This document shows, one piece after another, positions 9,304-16,804 of a stretch of 52,970 bases of DNA. Each line of letters begins with the position of its first letter. Within the stretch, counting starts at the first letter, position 1. The notes under the pieces are model-generated. The model saw only the letters and a list, made by a program, of their open reading frames with translations. It was not told where the DNA came from and searched no databases. The stretch is from positions 1-52,970 of the forward strand of contig JAVBLG010000005.1 of assembly GCA_031553655.1 (NCBI GenBank). Direction: 5' to 3'. A program made the position numbers and the translations under genes. The DNA comes from JAVBLG01 sp031553655. Lineage in GTDB: Bacteria; Desulfobacterota; Desulfovibrionia; Desulfovibrionales; Desulfovibrionaceae.

Positions 9304-10773
9304 ATGAGAATAAGAACGGCATATTTACCGGGCCTTGGCCTTTTGCTGGCCCTGATGCTTTCTTCCTGCTCGTTCGCGCCCAAGTACGAGCAGCCCGGAA
9401 TGGATATTCCGGCCGAATGGCGCATCATAGATTCCGGCGACTCGCGTATCTCCACCAAATGGTGGGAACGCTTTAGCGACCCGGTTTTGAACGCCATGGT
9501 GGAAGAGGCGTTAAAGAACAACCAGAACATTGAGGAGTCGCTGGCCAAGGTTGATTCTTCGCGCTACCAGCTCTACCAGGCGACATCGTCTTTCCTGCCC
9601 ACCGTTTCGGCCAATGGCAGCGCCGGGGCCACGGGAAGTTCGCTGGAGACCTCACAGGGCTCGGCCCTGCCCTCGCGTTCCAACTCCGCGTATCAAGGTA
9701 ACCTTTCGGCTGCCTGGGAGCTGGATTTGTGGGGCAAGTACCGCAACACCTATACGGCTCTGTCCGACATGCTGTTGTCCACTTCGGCCGGTTACTACGG
9801 AACCCTACTTTCCGTGGCCGGGCAAACATCCATGGGTTATTTCTCTTTGCTGGGTTACGATTTGCAACTCCAGATAGCCAGAAATACACTCAAAAGCCGC
9901 GAAGCCGCGCTGAAAATTTACTCCAGTCGCTTCAGTCAGGGCGATATTACCGAGCTTGACTGGCTGCGGGCCAAGTCTGAAGCCGAGGTGGCCAGAGCCC
10001 AGTTGCATACTGCCACTGTGAACGTGGACAAGGCCGAAGCTTCCTTGGCCGTTATGCTTGGGCGTTCGCCGCGTGACATCATGAGCCGCAGCATGGAACG
10101 GGGTATTAAAATAGAAAAGATGCCTTCTCCGCCGATTCTTCCGTCAGGCATTCCGTCGGAAGTGCTGCTGCGCCGGCCGGACATCCGCGCCGCCGAATAC
10201 ACGCTTATGGCGTACAATGCCAATATTGGCATTGTACGTGCCGATTATTTCCCGTCTATCTCTCTTACCGGATCCATAGGCACCTTCAGCACAAGATTCA
10301 ACCAACTGTTCAGCACGGCCTCCGGACAGTGGAGCTATGGGGTGCAGGGCGTTATGACCGTGCTGGACTTCGGGCGCACCTGGTATCGCGACAAGGACGC
10401 TCAGGCGCAGAAAGACGCGGCAATCGCCATTTATCGCTACACAGTGCAGAAGGCCTTTGAAGACATACGTACCTCGCTGACCAGGCAAAGGGAAGCCGAC
10501 GCCATTGTGCGCAGCTATAAGGCCCAGGTAGACAACCTGCAACGGGCCACCTCGCTGGCGCGGACCAGATATGACAACGGCTATTCCGATTATCTGGAAG
10601 TGCTCGACACCGAAAGGCAGCTTTTTGCCGCTCAACTGCAATGGGCCAATTCACTTACCGACAGGCTCAATGCCGTTGTGTCGGTATGTATGGCCTTTGG
10701 CGGCGGTTGGGAAGATATTCAGGAAGTTCCGCGCAGAGCGGAAGAGAGCACAAAGGTCAAGGCGGAAAAATAG
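9304..10773 (+). CDS. Outer-membrane efflux lipoprotein, OprM/NodT family
   Basis: A 489-residue TolC-like channel subunit. The lipoprotein signal ends LMLSSC (Cys22). The family starts with CSFAPKYEQP, followed by W(W)ERFSDPVLNAMVEEAL and the repeat of two outer-membrane efflux domains: the ELDLWGKYRNTYTAL segment in the first and an RRPDIRAAEYTLMAYNANIGIV segment in the second. Long helical stretches rich in Gln/Ala/Arg build the periplasmic tunnel. Last gene of the efflux operon, ended by an intrinsic terminator about 90 bases downstream. The short gap to the pump gene and family membership make it the cognate channel. Confidence 0.94.
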   Translation: MRIRTAYLPGLGLLLALMLSSCSFAPKYEQPGMDIPAEWRIIDSGDSRISTKWWERFSDPVLNAMVEEALKNNQNIEESLAKVDSSRYQLYQATSSFLPTVSANGSAGATGSSLETSQGSALPSRSNSAYQGNLSAAWELDLWGKYRNTYTALSDMLLSTSAGYYGTLLSVAGQTSMGYFSLLGYDLQLQIARNTLKSREAALKIYSSRFSQGDITELDWLRAKSEAEVARAQLHTATVNVDKAEASLAVMLGRSPRDIMSRSMERGIKIEKMPSPPILPSGIPSEVLLRRPDIRAAEYTLMAYNANIGIVRADYFPSISLTGSIGTFSTRFNQLFSTASGQWSYGVQGVMTVLDFGRTWYRDKDAQAQKDAAIAIYRYTVQKAFEDIRTSLTRQREADAIVRSYKAQVDNLQRATSLARTRYDNGYSDYLEVLDTERQLFAAQLQWANSLTDRLNAVVSVCMAFGGGWEDIQEVPRRAEESTKVKAEK

Positions 10774-10863
10774 CGGTGAGCCGTAAGGTCTGCTTTATAA
10801 AGAGTCTTTCGAACAGCGAATTTTAAGCCAATTAGACAAAAGACGCATTTGGTGCGGCTTACT

Positions 10864-10902
10864 ACCTCTCTCTCGCGCATAAGGCCGGGGGAGAGGTTTT
10901 TT
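10864..10902 (+). terminator. Intrinsic terminator of the efflux operon
   Basis: ACCTCTC and GAGAGGT pair around a GC-rich loop and are followed by six T residues. It lies about 90 bases past the outer-membrane channel stop. Confidence 0.7.
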
Positions 10903-10939
10903 GTATATCGGAGTGTTGCATAAATTTTTTGAGCTGTAA

Positions 10940-10977
10940 CATGATAATTTTATTAGTATACAAAATAAAATGCGTCA
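10940..10977 (+). repeat. Partial copy of dispersed repeat family 1
   Basis: About 38 bases, with TTAGTATACAAAATAAAATGCG at the core, match with roughly seven differences the terminal segment of the element at 15240-15515. The rest of the element is absent. The whole intergenic stretch from 10774 to 11145 contains only this fragment and the terminator. Confidence 0.5.
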
Positions 10978-11145
10978 CCTCTGAATATCAGTCTCAAAGT
11001 ACTTGCCATAATGCGGGTTTATTTTTAAGTTTGTACAGATGCTGAAGCGGGCGCGAGCTTTTGGTCCGCTTATGTCGGGCCGGAGTGTTTAGTTACTGGC
11101 AGATCTGTTTCGGAGTTTGGAATTTCAGCCGGATGGCAGCATTAT

Positions 11146-11769
11146 ATGAGCCAATCACAATTCATTTATTTGGGGCTTGCAGCTTTGTGCGCGCTATGCC
11201 TGCATGGGAACTCCGGAGCCGTTGCAGCCTCCGGGCAGTATCCAGATGCGGCGGCTTCCTCAAAAAGTAGTACAGCCACTCCTGTTTATGGGAAGGATGG
11301 AAGAATTTCCAAAGCACAACCCTGGGTTTTTGAGCCGGCAAAATCTGGACAGCGCGCGCAAAAATTTTCGCTCAGCCAAAAAGCTGGGGCTGCGGCCTTT
11401 GGAAAAAACAAAGGAAACCAGGTTAATATCAAATCAGTAACGTCCGAACCATGGACTCCTCCGCCACAAAGCAAGGACGCCATGCAAGTGCGCCTTGGCG
11501 AACATATGAATTTGCATGGTGATGTGAACAGTCAGACTGTAACCTGGAAAGAGAATCACGTTTTCGACGACAAGAGCGGCACGGATATGGCCTTTCGCGA
11601 GCAGCGCCACAAAGTGGGGGCGTATGCCGAGGTGAAAGACAAAAATCTCAGCGTAAGTGCCGGGCCGGAATACACCTTTGACTCCGAGCGAATTGAAATG
11701 GGACGGGTAAAGAATGAGCAGGAGAACAGCAGGCTGGGGCTGGGGCTGCAATTGCAGTTAGGTTTTTAG
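11146..11769 (+). CDS. Exported orphan protein with a beta-barrel-like C-terminus
   Basis: A 207-residue protein with a probable signal peptide (hydrophobic run LGLAALCALCL, then GAVAAS). The mature N-terminal half is Ser/Ala/Lys/Gln-rich and looks disordered. The last 100 residues alternate polar and hydrophobic positions (MQVRLGEHMNLHGDV, KVGAYAEVKDKNLSVSAG) and end LGLGLQLQLGF. A terminal aromatic residue after alternating hydrophobics is the BAM recognition signal of outer-membrane beta-barrels, so an outer-membrane location is plausible. With only five or six candidate strands it is too short for a complete porin and may be part of an oligomeric barrel or a surface protein. No family recognised. 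An ATG at 11146 without a strong ribosome site is the only sensible start. Confidence 0.6.
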   Translation: MSQSQFIYLGLAALCALCLHGNSGAVAASGQYPDAAASSKSSTATPVYGKDGRISKAQPWVFEPAKSGQRAQKFSLSQKAGAAAFGKNKGNQVNIKSVTSEPWTPPPQSKDAMQVRLGEHMNLHGDVNSQTVTWKENHVFDDKSGTDMAFREQRHKVGAYAEVKDKNLSVSAGPEYTFDSERIEMGRVKNEQENSRLGLGLQLQLGF

Positions 11770-11785
11770 GAGTTGACTTGCTTAC

Positions 11786-12325
11786 TTAATGTGGTGCAAG
11801 CGGCAGACGCATGGCCGTCCGGTTTTCCAACCCTTTGCTTAATTCCTCCAGTAGAATTTCTCGAATGGCGCTCGGTTGTTCTGTTTCGGAAATTATCGCA
11901 AATCCCAACTTGGCGTAGAATGGCGCGTTCCATGGAATATGCGCGAAGGTAGTCAGGTACAGGGCTTCTATGCCACGATTGCGCACGGCAGCCGCAATAT
12001 GCAAAACAAGCGCTGTGCCGATGCCTTTGCGCCCGTGATCGGGATGCACGTCCATTTGAGCCAACAGGGCAAGGCCATGAGCAAGTTGTAAAAGGCCATA
12101 GCCAACTGTATAGCCGCTCGCGTCAGTGGCAACCCAAAGATTGCCCGCCTTCATTGCTTCAACAAGCGTAACTTCAGGCAAGCATTCAGAGAAAATGTGT
12201 TCCGGTATGGAGCCTGGAGTAAAAATTTTTGCCGCCGCCAATTCGATGCCGTTCAAGAATTGAATATGAACCGGAGCGGCAACCTGTATATTGTACCCGC
12301 ATGGGATATGTGTATGCCTATCCAT
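11786..12325 (-). CDS. GNAT family N-acetyltransferase
   Basis: A 179-residue protein with the GNAT acetyl-CoA site: motif A reads MDVHPDHGRKGIGTALV (Q/R-x-x-G-x-G/A loop), preceded by the beta-4 strand and followed by GIEALYLTTF and PWNAPFYAKLGF, the typical motif B ending in a Y-x-x-x-GF turn. The substrate amine cannot be predicted. The protein is a little longer than average at the N-terminus, and the ATG has only a weak ribosome site, so a downstream start is possible. It is convergent with the exported orphan (16-base gap) and lies downstream of tRNA-Pro on the same strand, separated from it by a terminator. Confidence 0.8.
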   Translation of the reverse strand: MDRHTHIPCGYNIQVAAPVHIQFLNGIELAAAKIFTPGSIPEHIFSECLPEVTLVEAMKAGNLWVATDASGYTVGYGLLQLAHGLALLAQMDVHPDHGRKGIGTALVLHIAAAVRNRGIEALYLTTFAHIPWNAPFYAKLGFAIISETEQPSAIREILLEELSKGLENRTAMRLPLAPH

Positions 12326-12465
12326 ATAATTTCACATCTGTCAAAATTGTTTTTTCCGAGTAGACTGGAGATGCTGGTATATCTCTTTACCATAGGATAT
12401 GGAATAGGCATGTCGAAGAAAAGCCTTGCAAAAAGCACTTGCCCCCTTCTTTGGGGAAGAACCAT

Positions 12466-12500
12466 AAAAAATTAGGGGTTACGACTTTCATCGTAACCCC
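12466..12500 (-). terminator. Intrinsic terminator after tRNA-Pro
   Basis: On the minus strand a perfect 10-bp stem GGGGTTACGA / TCGTAACCCC with a six-base loop is followed by a T-rich tail (poly-A at 12466-12471 on the plus strand). It lies 10 bases past the tRNA 3' end. Confidence 0.85.
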
Positions 12501-12510
12501 TTGTAATTTC

Positions 12511-12587
12511 TGGTCGGGATGAAAGGATTTGAACCTTCGACCCCTTGAACCCCATTCAAGTGCGCTCCCAGACTGCGCTACATCCCG
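12511..12587 (-). tRNA. tRNA-Pro (anticodon GGG)
   Basis: The minus strand folds into a full cloverleaf: acceptor CGGGATG/CATCCCG, D stem GCGC/GCGC, anticodon stem CTTGA/TCAAG with loop ATGGGGT, and a T arm GAAGGTTCAAATCCTTT. Positions 34-36 of the loop are GGG with U33 and G37 in place, giving proline codons CCC/CCU. The CCA end is encoded (12511-12513). It is transcribed alone and ends at the adjacent terminator. It appears intact and not split by any integration. Confidence 0.95.
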
Positions 12588-12740
12588 ACACAAGAGAAGA
12601 CTATACCCGCACTGGCCGATTCTGTCAAAGGATATTTGCAGATGGTATGAATATTGTTTGTTAACATGATGTTTTTTCGATATTTATTTTTATAAGCGTT
12701 ATATGGTTTACTCTTATGGTACTCGACCGGCGCAAAAAAA

Positions 12741-12843
12741 CCTTAAATCCGACGGCAGTCGCGCGGCGTGCCGCGCCACGGTCAACCAACGGCGAACAGA
12801 CGGCGACCTTAAAGCTGACGGCAGTCGCGCGGCGTGCCGCGCC
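12741..12843 (+). repeat. Direct repeat pair of a 37-bp hairpin unit, 66-bp period
   Basis: CCTTAAA followed by GACGGCAGTCGCGCGGCG and TGCCGCGCC occurs at 12741-12777 and 12807-12843 with two differences. Each unit contains a GGCGCGGC/GCCGCGCC-type hairpin. Further GC-rich hairpins follow, for example GGGCTTCGCCC near 12868. The 350-base gap between the tRNA and the ATPase gene is otherwise empty. Confidence 0.7.
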
Positions 12844-12935
12844 TTTGAGCCGTCACGCCGCGCCGGTCGGGCTTCGCCCGCCGGCATGCGATGCGGCGTT
12901 GTGCGGCGGATAAAAGACGCATTTGGAGACAGCCC

Positions 12936-14804
12936 CTAATATTTCCACTGCAAAAGACGGACAGAATTCAGCACTATCAGCAACGCCCCGGCATTATGAG
13001 CCAAAGCGCCAACTACCGGTCCCATAAGCCCCATAGCCGCAAGAACAACCGTAATAATATTCAGAATCATGGACATAGCAATGTTGATTTTGATGGTAAA
13101 GACTGTTCTTCTTGCCAACATTATGAGTTGAGGCAGCTTTTTTATGTCGTCTTGAACTAAAACGGCATCAGCGGCGTCCACAGCAATGTCGCTTCCAACA
13201 CCGCCCATGGCCAGGCCCACGCAGGCCGCCTTCAAGGCCGGAGCGTCATTAATCCCGTCACCGACCATGCAGACGTTTTCAGAACCTAATTTTTGAAGTT
13301 CGTTTTTGATAATGTTTACTTTATCTTCCGGCAATAATTCGGCTTTAACTTGATTGATGCCCGCCGCTTCGGCAATATTTTTCGCGGCCTGGGCATTGTC
13401 GCCCGTCATCAGAGTGGTCCAGACCTTTTCATAATGAAGCCTGCGCACAGTTTCTTTGGCGTCAGGGCGCAGCGTGTCCGCAAGGGCAATGATTCCGGCT
13501 ACCTCATTGTCAATACCAATGTAGATAACCGTGCTGCCGGACTGCTTGTGTTGCTCAACGAGGCTGCCAATCTCTTCAGCAGGCGTCATGCCGTTATCAA
13601 GCATAAGTTGCAAAGTGCCGCCAAGCGCCCGCTTTCCATCTATTGTCACTGACACTCCTCGGCCGGGGATGGCCGCGCACTGCTCAACACGTTGGGGGCG
13701 TAGTTCTTGGTTTTTAGCATGGCGCACGATAGCCCGTCCCAGAGGATGTTCCGATTGCTGTTCAATAGTGGCCGCGAGTTCGAGTAGTTCGGCGTCGGTC
13801 ATACCCGGATAAAAAGAACGCACCGCCACTACTTCCGGTTTGCCGTAGGTCAAAGTGCCTGTTTTGTCAAAGGCAACGCGAGTTACCTTGGCCAGCCGCT
13901 CAAGGGCGTCTCCGGAAGATATCAGAACGCCGAAACGGCTTGCATTGCCTATTCCGGCCATAATAGCTGTTGGCGTTGAAAGCACTAAAGCGCAAGGGCA
14001 GAAAACCACCAGAATGGTGACGGCCCTGATAATTTCCCCGGTATAAAACCATGTGCCTACGGCGGTAAGCAAGGCGGCAATGACTATCCAGGTGGCCCAA
14101 CGATCCATAACGCGCACTATGGGCGTTTTGGAAGCGTCCGCCGATTCAACAAGGCGAATCATGCGCTGCAACGAGCTGTCTTCCCCCACCTTTGTGGCCC
14201 GCATATCAAATGCGCCGAACTGGTTGGATGTGCCGCTGAACACTTCGTCGTTTACCTCTTTGTCCACGGGCAGGGATTCGCCGGTCATCAAAGATTGATC
14301 AATGGCTGTCCTGCCGGAAGTGATCACGCCGTCCACAGCAATAGTTTCGCCGGGTAGCACCCGCAACAGGTCGCCAACCTTCACTTCTTCCGCTGGAATG
14401 ATTGCTTCGTAACCGTCATGCATAATCCGGGCTGTACGGGGCGTCATGTTCACGAGCTTCTCAATGCCTTCACGGGCCTTGCGCACGGTGCGTTCTTCAA
14501 GAAGAGAGCCGAGCGACATAATAAAGGCCACTTCGCCGGCGGCAAAGATTTCTCCAATATAAACCGCCGCTACCAGCGCCATTGCCACAAGCACGTCGGC
14601 CTTGATGTCAAATTTGGTTGCAAGGCTTACAACGGCACCCTTGAGGATGGGAAAGCCGCAAAGCACAATAGCTATCCATGCCGTATCGAAAGGTAGAGGC
14701 CCTCGTAGATTGAAAAAGCTGAATATCAAGGCAATGCCACTGACGCAGGCGAACAGAAGATGCTTTTTTTCCTCATCCTCAACAAAATCTTTCAATGCGC
14801 TCAT
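12936..14804 (-). CDS. P1B-type heavy-metal translocating ATPase
   Basis: A 622-residue metal-exporting P-type ATPase of the inner membrane. Motifs: TGES of the actuator (174-177), the transmembrane metal motif CPC (C269-P270-C271) followed by ALVLSTPTA, the phosphorylation site DKTGTLT (D313), an HP motif SEHPLGRAIV, and GDGINDAPALKAACVG in the hinge. There is no N-terminal HMA or His-rich metal-binding domain. The last helix reads ALAHNAGALLIVLNSVRLL, where Zn/Cd pumps of the ZntA type normally have a D-x-G motif, and the copper-type YN and MxxSS motifs are not apparent. Metal specificity is therefore unclear, although the upstream CsoR has the copper site. It is 11 bases downstream of csoR and shares its promoter. 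Confidence 0.9.
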   Translation of the reverse strand: MSALKDFVEDEEKKHLLFACVSGIALIFSFFNLRGPLPFDTAWIAIVLCGFPILKGAVVSLATKFDIKADVLVAMALVAAVYIGEIFAAGEVAFIMSLGSLLEERTVRKAREGIEKLVNMTPRTARIMHDGYEAIIPAEEVKVGDLLRVLPGETIAVDGVITSGRTAIDQSLMTGESLPVDKEVNDEVFSGTSNQFGAFDMRATKVGEDSSLQRMIRLVESADASKTPIVRVMDRWATWIVIAALLTAVGTWFYTGEIIRAVTILVVFCPCALVLSTPTAIMAGIGNASRFGVLISSGDALERLAKVTRVAFDKTGTLTYGKPEVVAVRSFYPGMTDAELLELAATIEQQSEHPLGRAIVRHAKNQELRPQRVEQCAAIPGRGVSVTIDGKRALGGTLQLMLDNGMTPAEEIGSLVEQHKQSGSTVIYIGIDNEVAGIIALADTLRPDAKETVRRLHYEKVWTTLMTGDNAQAAKNIAEAAGINQVKAELLPEDKVNIIKNELQKLGSENVCMVGDGINDAPALKAACVGLAMGGVGSDIAVDAADAVLVQDDIKKLPQLIMLARRTVFTIKINIAMSMILNIITVVLAAMGLMGPVVGALAHNAGALLIVLNSVRLLQWKY

Positions 14805-14815
14805 ACTTTTGGTTC

Positions 14816-15091
14816 CTAAGTCATACGCGAAAATTGTTCTATTGCATTAGCCAATTTTTTCAATGTATTATCGGTGTCTCCATCAGCTATGCCGGTCAGC
14901 ACGCAATGATGCAAATGCCCTTCCAAAATAACCTGTCCTGTTTTGTGCAAAGCGGATTTGGCGGCTCCAATTTGAACAAGAATATCTTCGCAGGGCACGT
15001 CTTTCTGCACCATATTCATGATGCCGCGCACCTGCCCTTCAATTCTTTTCAGGCGGGCAACCACCGCGTCCACATCCATACATTCACGCAT
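14816..15091 (-). CDS. csoR: CsoR-type metal-sensing repressor
   Basis: A 91-residue all-helical DUF156/CsoR-RcnR-FrmR family repressor. It conserves C34, H59 and C63 with the spacing Cys-x24-His-x3-Cys, the same spacing as the Cu(I) ligands C36/H61/C65 of Mycobacterium tuberculosis CsoR. RcnR (Ni/Co) and FrmR (formaldehyde) use other ligand sets. The N-terminus DAVVARLKRIEGQVRGI is the family's DNA-contacting helix. The start has a full AGGAGG ribosome site at 7 bases. A palindromic operator covers its own -10 box. On copper binding it should release this promoter and allow expression of itself and the ATPase gene. Confidence 0.92.
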   Translation of the reverse strand: MRECMDVDAVVARLKRIEGQVRGIMNMVQKDVPCEDILVQIGAAKSALHKTGQVILEGHLHHCVLTGIADGDTDNTLKKLANAIEQFSRMT

Positions 15092-15112
15092 ACGCTCACC
15101 TCCTTATATACT

Positions 15113-15153
15113 ATATACCCCTATAGGGTATTACAAGTAAAAATGAATGTCAA
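15113..15153 (-). promoter_or_regulatory. Promoter with CsoR-type operator
   Basis: On the minus strand TTGACA (15153-15148) is followed after 17 bases by TACCCT (15130-15125). The -10 box is part of the palindrome TACCC-CTATA-GGGTA (15116-15130) with AT-rich flanks. This G/C-tract plus AT-flank pattern is that of known CsoR operators. Repression by blocking RNA polymerase is the simple reading. Confidence 0.8.
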
Positions 15154-15239
15154 TTTGTAGATCAACGTGCGGGCTGGCACCCTTGTAATTGACTTTTATA
15201 CAGAGCAAACCACAAAGTAGGTAAGTTTACCTGTACCTA

Positions 15240-15515
15240 ATGGCTGCACTCGTTCAGGGCTGACGCGCTTCAGCGCGGATGCCCGAGGCACTTGCAACAG
15301 CAAGTGCCCGCTCAATTCCGCAGGATGGCGGAATTGGACGTTGCCGAAGGCAACGCCCGAAGGGTGAGGGCCAGGACGGCCCGAATCTCTTGCGTTAGCA
15401 TTCGTAACTAGGCGGAGCGTAGCGAAGCAGTACTCAAATCTCGCAAGCGCTGCGATTAATCACCTTAAACGGATGATTTTGTTAGTATGCAAAATAAGAT
15501 GCGCCAGCCCTGTGC
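15240..15515 (+). repeat. Dispersed repeat family 1: array of short hairpins (longest copy)
   Basis: This stretch, between csoR and the LUD gene, is a string of adjacent short palindromes, for example GACGCGCTTCAGCGC, GCACTTGCAACAGCAAGTGC, AATTCCGCAGGATGGCGGAATT, CGTTGCCGAAGGCAACG and TCGCAAGCGCTGCGA, ending in TTGTTAGTATGCAAAATAAG. A shorter copy in reverse orientation lies at 30640-30826; it lacks the middle hairpins. No open frame or transposase is present. It resembles composite REP/BIME-like intergenic elements. Confidence 0.8.
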
Positions 15516-15520
15516 ACTCG

Positions 15521-15563
15521 TTGACATGCTTGTGGTAATTCGCTAGTGTGCATATGCACATAT
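15521..15563 (+). promoter_or_regulatory. Promoter of the LUD gene with a MarR-type operator
   Basis: TTGACA (15521-15526) and TAGTGT (15544-15549), spaced 17 bases, form a likely promoter. A palindrome TGTGCATATGCACA begins at the -10 box (15547) and continues as TAT to 15563. The same 17-base motif, with 14 identities, occurs in front of the MarR-family gene at 16709-16725, so that regulator is the probable ligand. Confidence 0.65.
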
Positions 15564-15625
15564 GAAGCACGGCAAATAACCAGTATTTCCCGTCGGTATC
15601 TTTTTACTCTACCCCGGAGGCCCCC

Positions 15626-16270
15626 ATGGACAGTCTGCAAAGTTGGCATTCTGAGACTTTAGGTGAAAGAGCAGTGGAAGCGCTTAAAAAACATGGATTT
15701 ACCGCACACTATATGGTGGATGGCGAAAGCGCCGCCGCATATATTTTGGAACGCATCCCACAGAGCGCCAGCGTGGGCATAGGCGGTTCAAAAACCGAAA
15801 AAACGTTGAAATTGGGCGAAAAACTGGCAGCCAAAGGTTGCGTTATTCACGATCATAATACGCCTGGGCTGTCAGTGGAAGATCGTAATGCCACTCGCTA
15901 TAGGCAACTGACGTCCGATTTCTTCATTTGCGGCACCAATGCCATAACCCTGTCTGGCGAACTCATGAACCGCGATGGTGTGGGTAATCGCGTGGCCGCG
16001 ATGATATTCGGTCCCAAAACCGTGTTTATTGTGGCAGGTACGAATAAAATCGTCAGAGACCTTGAAGAGGCCGACAAGAGAATAAAAATGCACGCCGCGC
16101 CTATGAACAATAAAAGATATGAAACCCCCAATCCTTGCGTGAAGTTGGGGGAATGCGTGGACTGCAACAACAAAACACGCATTTGCAATATAACCACCGT
16201 CATCAGCAGATGCCCTTCCCTGACTGACATTCATGTTCTGATTATCGGTGACAATACATTAGGATTTTGA
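15626..16270 (+). CDS. LUD-domain protein (LutC/YkgG, DUF162 family)
   Basis: A 214-residue cytoplasmic protein of the lactate-utilisation (LutC/LUD) family. Seen: an N-terminal helical region, the glycine-rich SVGIGGSKTEKTLKLGE segment, FFICGTNAITLSGELMNRDGVGNRVAAMIFGPKTVFIVAGTNKI in short conserved blocks, and a C-terminal CVKLGECVDCNN...CNI Cys cluster (four Cys near 170-190) common in this subfamily. In Lut systems the protein works with iron-sulfur partners in L-lactate oxidation; no lutA/lutB is adjacent, so the role here is open. The ATG has GGAGG 7 bases upstream. It is convergent with the MarR gene (2-base gap), which probably represses it. Confidence 0.85.
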   Translation: MDSLQSWHSETLGERAVEALKKHGFTAHYMVDGESAAAYILERIPQSASVGIGGSKTEKTLKLGEKLAAKGCVIHDHNTPGLSVEDRNATRYRQLTSDFFICGTNAITLSGELMNRDGVGNRVAAMIFGPKTVFIVAGTNKIVRDLEEADKRIKMHAAPMNNKRYETPNPCVKLGECVDCNNKTRICNITTVISRCPSLTDIHVLIIGDNTLGF

Positions 16271-16272
16271 TT

Positions 16273-16695
16273 TTATTCAATATTATTAAGCCGAACCGGC
16301 AATTCATTCAACAGAGCCCGCTCTTCTTTGCTGAGAGTTTCCTGAACGCGGCTCTGCGCTTTGTGCCAGTAGGGGCGCGCGGCCTCCAGGGTCGTGCGCC
16401 CCATATCCGTTAAAGTCAAGGTATGAACTTTGGACTCGGAGTCGGTATGAACCAGTCCTTGCTTGCGTAACAAATTAAGATTACGGATCAGGGTAGTTCT
16501 TTCCAAGGCAACAGCCGAGGAAAGCGACTGAAAAGAAACCGGCTCCATGCGTCGGATGTTGCTGAGCAAAGCATATTGGGTCACACGCAGCCCGGTCCCT
16601 TCAAGAGCGCCGTCATATAATCTGGTCAGCGCCCTTGCTATCTTGCGAATAGTAGCGCAATAACAGGCCACGGATTGTGGCGTGGGGTCGGTCAT
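16273..16695 (-). CDS. MarR family transcriptional regulator
   Basis: A 140-residue winged-helix regulator. The start at 16695 (MTDPTPQS) is preferred over an upstream ATG because GGAG lies 8 bases before it. The central region VTQYALLSNIRRMEPVSFQSLSSAVALERTTLIRNLNLLRKQGLVH is the MarR DNA-binding domain, with the wing SESKVHTLTLTDMGR. The N-terminal CYCATIRKIARALTRLYD helix and the C-terminal helices form the dimer interface. Cysteines at the start of helix 1 could sense oxidants, but this is a guess. A near-identical palindrome sits upstream of its own gene and upstream of the LUD gene, suggesting autoregulation and a one-target regulon. Confidence 0.88.
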   Translation of the reverse strand: MTDPTPQSVACYCATIRKIARALTRLYDGALEGTGLRVTQYALLSNIRRMEPVSFQSLSSAVALERTTLIRNLNLLRKQGLVHTDSESKVHTLTLTDMGRTTLEAARPYWHKAQSRVQETLSKEERALLNELPVRLNNIE

Positions 16696-16708
16696 ATGAT
16701 ATTCTCCA

Positions 16709-16725
16709 TGTGCAACTACACATAT
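16709..16725. promoter_or_regulatory. Second MarR-type operator, upstream of the regulator gene
   Basis: TGTGCAACTACACATAT matches the palindrome at 15547-15563 at 14 of 17 positions. It lies 14-30 bases before the MarR start codon, over its promoter region, as expected for autorepression. Confidence 0.6.
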
Positions 16726-16804
16726 ATTGCCGGTCCGCATCAGTCAAGAACCAGCCATTTCAAAGTTTTCCTGGCACGCTATTTCAATAAGGTATTTACT
16801 AATA

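Noticed and set aside
12510..12590. tRNA-Pro 3' end as an integration (att) site
   Set aside because: The tRNA is intact, no second copy of its 3' end and no integrase gene were seen nearby.
12388..12593. Open frame overlapping the tRNA on the minus strand
   Set aside because: It runs through the tRNA and its terminator and has no protein-like character.
12741..12843. Repeat pair as a CRISPR array
   Set aside because: Only two units, spacer of 29 bases that is itself GC-rich and hairpin-like, and no cas genes.
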